Assembly (NCBI RefSeq): GCF_000003815.2 | Contig: NC_049995.1 | Location: 1,807,391-1,871,390, forward strand | Source of the DNA: Branchiostoma floridae | Taxonomy: Eukaryota; Chordata; Leptocardii; Amphioxiformes; Branchiostomatidae | DNA length: 64,000 bases | Direction: 5' to 3' | Part shown: piece by piece, positions 42,901 to 53,774 of the stretch | Layout: every line of letters begins with the position of its first letter | Position numbering within the stretch: the stretch's first letter is position 1 | The notes under the pieces: generated by a model | What the model was told of the DNA's origin: nothing | Databases searched by the model: none | Seen by the model: the letters and a program-made list of their open reading frames with translations, nothing else | Made by a program: the position numbers and the translations under genes

Positions 42901-45900
42901 CGGGTGATAAACTGGATATTAATTTGGTGCACCAGTTACTTTCCAAACAGAATTTGGTCCCACAGTGTGGTAGTTGAATGAAATTCCAAAGCGAGATGGT
43001 GACAACTCCAGTCTTGATGTAGAGCAATTTCCAAGCTCGCATTGTAAACTGGCACCACCTGGCATTTTGCTATTGGAATAGGAGCTGTGTAAAAGTACCA
43101 GAACTCATGTGCAGGACTCTGGTATACATGTACTCGCACTTGGACTTCTGTTGAACGGCATGTGGATGCCATAGCTCTTGAATGCCAACAAATAAAAAAT
43201 GACGCAGTTGAACAAGTTGTTAAATCGTGCTGCCAGAATCATAACTAGTAAGAGTAAACTCAATGACCGTATACCCACCAAAACCCTGTGTTAGCAGAGG
43301 CTGGGATAGAGCCACTTTCTGAGCAAGCGGAAGTTAACATGTTGGTTTAACTGTGTACACGATTAAGTGGATGTCACCACCAGTATTGCACAGACGGACA
43401 CGGGCTGCTGGGAAGCAACTGACGGAATGGGATCCGCACATGTTGACAGTACTAAAGGCTCAGGTTCAGTCCTTCAGAGATAGTCTACAGTTCCAGGGCC
43501 TTACGGTGTGGAATGAACTATCTATCAAACAGCAACATCGGACAACAGTTACAGCTTTTAAAAAATGGACTGAAATAGTTCTGTTTGCAGGAAATACAGT
43601 TATGTATACTGACTTTCATACTGAGTGCTGTAAAATCTTTTTTCAAAAAGCATTGATAGCAACTATGACCTAAATGCACACTACACCTTCACATTCAACC
43701 ACCTCTCAACACTCGGAGTGTGCGGGTACCACAAACTATCGGACATGGCCATGTCCGGGAACGATTGGGGATATCCAAACCAAACATACCGCAAACAGAA
43801 GTTCCTTTGCATGTCAAGTTTCATAGCTGTGTCAGAACCCAGAAATTTTGTTTTCATGCAGCTTCTAACTTAAGACACTTTTTACACAACCATTGCTTTC
43901 TTTGCAACAACATTATGATGACCATCTGTCTTTTTCCTCAGGGCAATTTTGATGGTTCACATTTTACTGCTCCTGTAACCAAGCAGCGAGACCTAGTGCC
44001 GGTGGTGTATAGTGACTACTTCATGCAAATTTTTACAATGCAGTCCCAAACATCAGTGTGAATAAAGACTAACATGTGAAAAAAGAGTCTCCTTATTATA
44101 TTTCAGCCATACATAGTATGGTGAAATATATTGTATTCGTAATTATATTTCAGCCATACCATATATGGTATGGTGAAATATATTGTATTCGTAATGTTTC
44201 CTTCTTTCTTTCTTTCTTTCTCCTGTCAAGTCTTCAAAGCGATTCATCTCCGTCGTTCCGTGACCGAATGACCTGAAATTTGGCACAAAGGTAGAGTGGG
44301 TCAATACCGAGGTGCTTTATTCTCATTTTTTTCATATCTGCCTCTAAAATGATTTTATTGAAGTTTAAAGGTCATGTTTTGACCAAAACGGTATATTGTG
44401 GCCCCCTGTTCCCTTGAATTACAATGGAATGACCTTAAATTTGGTGTAGATAGGCATTAGATAGTTGGTAAAATGATCCAAGTAAAATTTTGGGCATAAA
44501 CTACTTTAAAATGCTTAATTTCAGCGCTTTTCTGAGGGGAAATTGGTTTTCTTTCGGCTTCCTGCCGTGAACTCCAGTGACCCCAGAGCCCACACGTGCC
44601 AGGTGCCAGCGGTCTGGGGAGAGCGAGAGATAATTACTTTATGGACGCCAGCCAATCAGCGACGAGAAAGGCGAATGCTAGTTAATATTCATAAGCGGGG
44701 CCTTGCAATCCCGTATATACACAAACAGATGCATATTACAGACCCAAGTGGCCATATGGTACCCTGTGCCCGGTTTGAAATTGTAGTTTGCGAGGATTTG
44801 GAGTTCAGACAGGGTCATTTGAGCGGTAGCGGACGGTACGCGTGCATTGAACGTTAGTGTCGATGAATTTACCAACATTCCGCATGGCACTATCAATCAT
44901 TTTCGGCAGATTTGGACAGGGAAAATTGGACGGCTTGCGTTTAGTTTTGATGCATGTATTTTTTCCCGAACAAATGTAGGTACTTCTAGTGTTGTTGTTG
45001 TTCTTTTTTGACGTAAACTTTGTACATTCAAATTGTAAGTAACTTTAAACTGCCAGAGTTTGAGCCCAATAAAACACTCTCAGTACCAGAGTATCACCAC
45101 TGACCTCCGAAAAGAAACCCCCGCGAACAAAGTAGAAACATCTATCCTCCAGGTCTCGCACGCTACGAGCAGGAAATTATAACACTCAGACAAGATTACG
45201 TCCGATGGCTGATTGCATACAAAGTAAAACAATTTAACAGTGGTATGCAGGGGCATAGAATTCGAAGGAAAATGAAATATATAGATAAAGCAAAATCAAA
45301 TTAACTTGTTGGTCCTGGGATCTTTCAGAAAAGAAATGAAGCGACAGAGTGGTAAAATTCTTGTAAAATTTCGAGACGTCTCCGTTTATGTAATGGCTCA
45401 TACAAAACAAGAAGAAGATTGAAGTTTTTAGCTTGAAAAAAAAAACAACAACACTCCTACTACACAGTACCTGCACCTGACAATTATTAAAACGTATGCC
45501 CTGCTTGCTAAGAAAAAGTTCACTGCAATAATAAATGTACCCACATCACAAGGAGATTATGACGGTACTTAGACCTAGTTATCGAAGTGGAAATTGTTGA
45601 ATGGCGTCTTCTGAATGGAAGATGCTTTTTTTTTCACTTTCGGAAAAATAAGAGCTGCCGCAATTCTAACAAGTGCTTTTAAAAAAAGCTGGCGTTTCGT
45701 CTACGTTTATGAGTGTGAACTGTCTTTTTCTTGAAGTAAAATCTGTTAGAAAAAGTCACTCAAGGGCTGTTGCGTCTATAAGAAAAATTGTTATTTTGGA
45801 AAGGAGTACTGTTTATTAGCTGGTCTTGGCTTACAACTTTATTTCAAATGTACAATAAGTTCATTATAAAATCTATCAATATACTCAGGTACTTATGTAC

Positions 45901-48900
45901 ACTTGAAAAAGCACCATCAGCACTGTGACAAGATTCTATCTAAATTGACTACCAAATGTCAAACAAATATCCAAACCAATTAACAGCTACCTCATCTCTA
46001 TTATACTGGTTTCCGCATTTACAACATTTCTTCCTTGTTTTTCTAGATAATTTTGCTAATATTCATGAAAATTTCCATACTTTTGTGTCGAGCGGTGTGA
46101 CTTTCTACATCCGTGTTGTCTGAAAACTTCTGAATGAAGTCGATACTGAACAATGGAGCATTTGCTACTGTAAGAAAGGATCGCTGTTTTTGATGGAGTT
46201 TCATGCAAGTAACATCAAGAGCCTCTGTTTACATCATGAATAGTAGTTTAGTGGCGAGTGTTTTGCGAGAATCATCTTACCGCGCATAGGAGCCGCTGTA
46301 CGGTATTTTCCATTACCATGAACAGAAAAATTCGAATGCCGGGTTTGGAATCTATGAAGTCCTGTTCATAAGACAAAGGCCTTGCATACATGAAATGAAT
46401 ACTAAAATAATAAAAAATGATATATAAAAATATAATATCAATAAATAAATAAATAGAATATTTATATATTATCTTCAATATTTAAAAAGAAAAAAATTCA
46501 CTCTCGGATTCGAACCAGGGACTTTCGGATGCGATGACCTATGACTTGACCGATTGAGCTAAGTTGTTACGTGTTTTGTATGTGAGTGTAGTCGATACTG
46601 AACAATGGAGCATTTGCTACTGTAAGAAAGGATCGCTGTTGTTGATGGAGTTTCATGCAAACAACACCAAGAGCCTCTGTTTACATCATGAATAGTAGTT
46701 TAGTGGCGAGTGTTTTGCGAGAATCATCTTACCGCGCATAGGAGTCGCTGCACGGTATTTTCCATTACCATGAACAGAAAAATTCGAATGCCGGGTTTGG
46801 AATCTATGAAGTCCTGTTCATAAGACAAAGGCCTTGCATATATGAAATGAATACTAAAGTAATAAAAAATGATATATAAAAATACAATATCAATAAATAA
46901 GTAGAATATTTATATATTATTTTCAATATTTAAAAAGAAAAGTATCCGCTCTCGGTTTCGAACCGGGTACTTTCGGATCTGAAAAGTATCCGCTCTCGGT
47001 TTCGAACCGGGTACTTTCGGATCTGAAGGCATAGGACTTTACCGATTGATCTAAGTTGTCACGTATACTGTATGAGAGTGTACATCATGCTTTAACCTCA
47101 CTACATAGTATTATTTATGTCGATTTTCGGTCGCTTTCTTGATAAAATCTTTTTTTTTCTTGTGCAATCTTGTGGAATAGATGTTATATGGCCATTTTCC
47201 AGGATATTGAAGTCCGAAACCACAATGCAATGGTATTTCCGTTGTAGCAGTTGTAGCAGTTGCATGCGGTCTCGTTGAACCAAAACCAAGCACCAAGCAT
47301 GCATCGAAGCAACCACTGAAGGTAAAACCCAATACATTGCGTTTCGTCGCCAGAGGGCGACGAAACGCAAAAACCAATCAGTTATGCATAGGCGCTCCTG
47401 TGGAAGATTATATTCTTCCATATGGGCCCGGGGCATATTGGGCAAGCTCTGTTTTGACATGGAATCAATTCACAATATTAGTTCTCTTTTGGGGATAACT
47501 TACATTAAAATATTGCATTTTTGCGCAGGGGTGACTTGGAACAGTCCAATGTTGCGTGGGAATGGGTATGGCTGAAATATGCTGTATTTGCACCCAAGCA
47601 AATGTCGGCCTTTCTAGTGTTTCTTTCTTTCTTTCTTTCTTTCTCCTGTCAAATCTTCAAAGTGATTCATCTCCGCCGTTCCTGGACCGAATGACCTGAA
47701 ATTTGGCACAGCGGTAGAGTGGGCCAATACCTTGATGCTTTTTTCCCATTTTTTTCATATCTGCCTCTAAAATGATTTTATTGAGATTTTTTGGTCAATT
47801 TTAGACCAAAACTGTATATTTTGGCCCCTGTACCCTGGTATTACAACCAAATGAGCTGAAATTTGACAGAGATGTGCCTTGATAATGCCCCCATATAAAT
47901 TCGATAACACTTTTGGTGTACAGTACAACAAAATGCTTATTTTTGCGATTTGTTGACCAATTTTTGACCAAAAAAGGACACTTTTGGCCCCTGTACCCTG
48001 GTATTACAACCAAATGAGCTGAAATTTGACAGAGATGTGCCTTGATAATGCCCTCATATAAATCCAATAACACTTTTGGTGTACAGTACAACAAAATGCT
48101 TATTTTTGCAATTTTTTTACCAATTTTTGACCAAAAAAAGACACTTTTGGCTCCTGTACCTTGGTATTGCAACCGAATGAGCTGAAATTTGACACAGATG
48201 TGCCTTGATAATCCCTTCATATAAATTCAATAACACTTTTGGTGTACAGTGCAACAAAATGCTTATTTTTGCGATTTTGAGCCAATTTTTGACCAAAAAA
48301 GGACACTTTTGGCTCCTGTACCCTGGTATTACAATTAAATGACCTGAAATTTGGTATAGATAGGCATTAGATACTTGGTAACAAGATTCAAGTAAAATTT
48401 TTGACATAAACAACTTTAAAATGATTAATTTTGGCACTTTTCTGAGGGGAAATTTGTTTTCTTTTGGCCTACTGACGTGACCTTCCGTGACCCCGCACAG
48501 AGCCACACCTGTGCGCGTCAGCCGGAGAGTTAATTGAATCAAAGACCTAGCCAATCAGCGAAGAGGAGGCCAAAGGCTAATTAATATTCATAAGCGGGGC
48601 CTCGTGATCCCGTATATAGCAGTGTTCCCGCCAGGGGGAGCGAGGCCCGCCTAAGGCTCTCGCATTTTAGACTATTCAGAAGGCTTTATATTGTATCAGT
48701 TCTTAGGGGCATATCTATGATAATCGCAGCAGTCACTTAACTTCTCTTCAGGAGTTTAGCGTAACACTATTTCAGGTCAAACCGTCAAAGGCAACTAAAA
48801 ACAAACTTTAACGTTATTGAGTTCAACAGTACTTATAACTTGTTATCCGAAGTTGAAACGCTAGCGATGGTATTTTCGCTGCGCTGTTAGCTCCGTGCGA

Positions 48901-51900
48901 CTGTTGTTGACGGTCTTATAACGGTATATTTTGCACCCTTGTACCCTGGTATGAGTAACATTTGGTATAGATAGGCATCAGATAGTTATATTTCAGCCAT
49001 ACCATAGGTATGGTGAAATATATTGTATTCGTAATGTTTCTTTCTTTCTTTCTCCTGTCAAATTTTCAAAGCAATTCATCTCCGCCGTTCCTGGACCGAA
49101 TGACTTGAAATTAGGCACAAGGGTAGAGTGGGCCAATATACCCAAATGCTTCTTTTTCATTTTTTAAATGATTTTATTGAGGTTTTATTGCAACTTTTGG
49201 ACCAAAACTGTATAATTTGGCCCCCTGTACCATGGTATTACATCCAAATGACCTGAAATTTGGGACAGAGGTGCCCTAGATACTTATTCAAAGGATCCAT
49301 GTATAATATTTGGTATAAATCACTTCAAAATGGCTCCTTAAGGAGGTTTTTGAGGGAGAGTTTTGGATATGTGAGGTTAGAGTGCCGAGGTCAACGACCT
49401 CTAGGTCATTCTGGTGTGTCAGGGCCACAGGTGTACCAGGTAGATCCAATTATCTACCTACCTACCTAGTCCATAGACATCCAGGTGGTTGGGGGAAAAG
49501 GTAAATCCAATTAATGACCAGCCAATGAGCGAGCTCATTTTGCTGGAAGAGTCCATTGTTGGACAGGGGGTGTTTTTCAAAATTTACTTTTAGACTTTGG
49601 TGATAATGCCAATGTTTTTTTTAGCGGAAGTGTTTTTGCACTAAACCACTTGACATAAGACTACTACTCCATTTTTGGCACATAGGGGGGATTTTTTTAA
49701 AATTCAGTTTTGGACATGGGTGATGATTCCGAATTCCATTTGTTGAATGGAAGTTGACCCCCACCTGAAGACTGCACATGAGGAGGATTCGGCAGCCAAT
49801 CAGCAAGCCTGGTGTTATCTGGAAGAGTCCATTCATGCACGGGGGACTTTTTTAAAATTCAGTTTTGGACTGGGTTGCTTATTATACATAAGGCCATGTA
49901 CTGTGAGTATTTCTGGACTTGTCCATTGTGCAATTTTAAACAGGGTGTGCTGGGAGATTCCATTCTTCGACGAAGGGGGTATTTTTTAAAATTCATTTTG
50001 TGGACTTTGGTGATTATGTCGATGTCCCATTTTAGCTGATGTATTTTTGGATCGCTCCACTTTACATAGGGGTATAACAGGAAGAGTCGATTCTTGCACA
50101 GAGGGGGGATTTTTTTCAAATATGGTTTTGGACGGCTGATGATTCAAAATTCCATTTCTTAGCGGAAGTGTTTTTGGAGTCGTCTATTTTACCTTTCTAC
50201 ATGGGGTGCACTAGGAGAGTCCATTCTTGAAGGGGGTTTTGTAAGGTTCATTTTTGCTCAAAGTGTGATTAGTAGTTAGAAGTCATTTTAAGCAGAAGTG
50301 TTCCATTTTTGCACATGGGTGATTTTGGAACAGTCTATTGTTACATGAGGAGGGAGATGGCTGAAATATGCTGTATTTGCTCTCAAGCAAGAGTCTCCTT
50401 ATTTAGTTGAAAAAATTGTCAATGACTTCCGACAAGACTATAACCTCTAAAAAATGGATACATTTGATCTCATCACGTTGCTTTGTAGTCAAACTCAAAT
50501 GCTAGAGTGGCGCGGCGTACTCCAGCACAAGGCAGATGTAACATGTATATACTGTTACAAGGTCTTCGGTTGGGAAGTCCAATTGGTGCAGTCTGCATAG
50601 AATGTGCCTCTGGTTTCCCTTCTTGGTTGTTCTACTCTCATGTCCCAAATAAACGTACCGGGACGTTTATTTTTTTCAGCCTCAAAATCCACCCGGTATG
50701 TTCTTATTTTGGACGGTACTTTTTTTTTTTTTTCTGAAAATTGGGGCTTTGCTAAGCCAGGACTCTCAAACTATTGAAAGTTTTGGGGGTTCTGCCCATA
50801 TTTCCGCGGTATTTTTGCTCAAAATTCACTATTTTTCAGGCAATATGACCCAAACATGAGCGTATACGCGTACTCAATCTCCGCGGAACTTTCGGTCATT
50901 TCGGTCCATCTCACTATGACGCTACGAAGTAAATGTTGTTATTGGGGAAAAATAACACACCACACTGACGTTTTGAAATACAATTTTTACATACTATTAG
51001 ATAACTTTTAGTAGTAGTTTACAGTCCCTGTTTACATCGTAAACCAGCACCTTGCACTAGGAATTTCCGGTCTTGTGGTTCCATGCACTTTCGGCAGCGA
51101 GGCGGAAGAGTGATTCATTCACATAATAAATGCTGGACATAAAAACAACAACTATAGCTTCACTGAGTTTTGAGGCCGCAAATTCGCCAAAACGGCAGGA
51201 ATTCGACGGTAAAAACAGCTGGAAACTTCACCCGAACCAATCCAAACATTTTAAAATCGCACCCTATCGCACGCGGTGACAGTAAAACTAGCACCTCATT
51301 TGTAGGAAGATTCAGATTTTTAAAATGATGCCGTAAACGCATAAAAAAGTATCATATTTGGGTTGACAATGGGCAAAGAAGGCCATACATATTTTTTCAA
51401 AGTGTTGCTTTAAAAAAATAGCCGTAAGATTTTCAAAATTTAGCGGTTTCTAGTGTCAAAATATAATTTGTAACATGTGTATCTGGGCCTAAATGCTGAG
51501 ATACTTTTACAGACGAGTTCTCACAAAAACTTTTTACAAGGAAGTTGCTGGTTTTTGACACTATCGAACAGGAGTTTATAAACAAAACCCAATTTAGTTT
51601 CGTTTTGGGGTGTTAATGTGTTTCAATTGAAGGTAATGTCTCAAGAAAATATGATTAAGTACTAGCAGCTATCTAATGGTTTTAATGATATGCCAGTAAT
51701 TATGATTAATAACAGTTATAATTACTTGCTTCAAGTTCCAAGTAGAAAATGCATGCATCATGTAAATTTTCACTTGTTCAATTTGAAAGCACCGTTGGCC
51801 CACGGTTAGGGGTCATAGCAGGTAACCTATGGCAAATTTTTCAACTTTAGGGATAGTAAAAAATTATCTTTATATACCTTTTATTACAAAATAGAGAAAA

Positions 51901-53732
51901 TATCATAATTTGAACAAGATATCTATAGTTCTTCAGCTCATTAATTACACAGCTAACTGATGTGGTTCTTAGGCATAAATAGATAAAAAGAACCTAGTAC
52001 CTGCTTATCATCTTCTTTTCTTTGAGCAGAAGTAGCATGGTCACAGTTTGCATGTCAATTTGGTAATTTTCCGGGGGGGTATGTTTATTCCGGGGGGTAC
52101 GATTATTAGATTTTGAAGATTTGTCCGGGGGATATGTTTATTCCGAGGGTATGTTTATTTGGGACATGAGAGTAGTGATGTGAGCATCCCACCTCATGTC
52201 ATCTTGAAATTTTTACCCCGATGGGTGTTTTACCTAAGTCCATAAACGAATCACATAACAAGACAACTCACGACAGGAAATTTCTCTGCCCACCAGTCCT
52301 GCTGTACTAAATGATCTGATGTTGCTGTTCTTTCAACATCCCTTGAAGCTTCATTTGACTATAATCATAAGGTTTCAGAGTCTGACATAACTAATATAAG
52401 CATGGACTGTAAATCTTCAATTGATATCAATATCCAAAAAAATATCTCCTTTGCAGACTACGCCCTTTCCTGTAGTGTAGTGTAAGTACATGTAGTTGTG
52501 AGGTGAAGACGGGTAACCATTCCTGTTTCTGGGTGAGGACACAAACTTTACCACACTTCTCCTTCAGAAATGAAGTCTGCTTGTCTTACCTGTAGTGCAT
52601 TCTCCATGTTCCCAAGTGGCTGGGTGTTCAATTCATCATCATCATCACTCATCTGGGGCTGCTGGGTGTAATGGTTACTAAATGTGATGTGGTCATGAAG
52701 GGCGTTCACCCACCTCTGTAAACACAACATGGAACACAAACTTTCATGAAACATGCGGCATTTAAATTAACGCAAACTGTCATGTTACAAGCTATCATGT
52801 TACATGCTGTCATGTTACATGCTGTCATGTTATGTGCTGTCATAGTATGTGCTGTCATATTGTGCTGTCATAGTATGTGCAGTCATGTTATATGCTGTTA
52901 TGTTACATATTGGCATGTTACATGCTGTCATGTTACATACTGTCATGTTACATGCTGTCATGTTATGTGCTGTTGTGTTACATGCTGTCATGGTACGTGC
53001 TGTCATGGTACATGCAGCCACTTTACATGCTGCTGTCATATTCCACAGCAGTTGCAATGAAACAGAATACTGTAAATGCAGAAATGTTTGCGGTGGATTA
53101 ATGTTCGCGGTTTTCGTGGTGACCACTTCACCGCGAACTTAAATCCACCGCGAACATTTTTCTATTATGGTACAGTATTAGACTGCAGTCTATGGTGTTA
53201 CCGCGAAATTAAAACCACCGCGAAAAGTCCTTTTAACGGCAACCGCGAAATTAAATCCCCGCGAAATTAAATGCATTTACAGTACTTTTGAAGCTGTCAT
53301 GTTACATGCTGTTAATTACATACTGGCATGTTACATGCTGCTGTCATATTACACAGCAGCTGCAATCAAACAGAACACAAGCATTGCTGCAGTCAGAGAA
53401 CAAGCTGTAATGTTACAAACACACATTCTATGTGTGCGTACACTGTGTGTGTGTATGTGTGTGTGTGTTGTGTACATAACATATATTGTTGTGTACATTA
53501 CACATACATGTGTAATGTACACCACACACACCACACACGCACACACACACACACAGACACACACAGACACACGAGCACACACACACAGACACACGCACAC
53601 ACACACGCACACGGACACACACACAGACACACACACACACGCACACGCACACGCACACACACATACACACGCACACACACACACACAAAGACACACGCGC
53701 GCACACACACACACACACAGACACACACAGAC

Positions 53733-53774
<42 letters not shown>

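Larger units (their letters stand above)
46139..47085. repeat. 452-bp tandem duplication carrying tRNA-like segments
   Basis: 46139-46590 and 46591-about 47085 are near-identical for the first 350 bp ('gtcgatactgaacaatggag' starts both). Each ends in a minus-strand tRNA-like sequence. It lies inside element A and is absent from the related element at 57119-59139. Confidence 0.85.
44143..47617 (+). mobile_element. Helentron-like element A (complete, nested in B)
   Basis: The 5' end is TTATATTTCAGCCATACC. The inverse, GGTATGGCTGAAATAT, lies not at the 3' end but about 40 nt inside it. It is followed by a hairpin (ATTTGC-acccaa-GCAAAT) and a terminal CTAG. Insertion is A|T with no target duplication, proven by the uninterrupted site in A and C. 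Asymmetric inverted ends, 3' hairpin and internal TTTC microsatellite match Helentron/Helitron2-associated elements. No Rep/helicase gene, so non-autonomous. Confidence 0.75.
44096..48985 (+). mobile_element. Helentron-like element B (older, interrupted)
   Basis: It starts TTATATTTCAGCC at 44096 and runs to 'gtattcgtaa' (44142), where element A is inserted. It resumes at 47618 with 'tgtttctttcttt', exactly the text that follows 'gtattcgtaa' in the intact copies. It holds a (TTTC)n run, a 163-bp tandem array and a host-like segment ('ccaatcagcgaagagg'). Element C lies inside or next to it from 48986. Confidence 0.7.

Noticed and set aside
47101-47460. 119-codon minus-strand frame inside a transposon
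   Set aside because: No recognisable Rep, helicase or transposase motif; absent from the related element D.
44083-50403. 15-bp direct repeats read as a target-site duplication of one 6.3-kb element
   Set aside because: The right-hand repeat is part of the 3' terminus of element C, and nested A|T insertions explain the block better.
52746-53142. Open frames rich in Met/Cys/His or Thr/Asn
   Set aside because: Translations of the 15-bp minisatellite.
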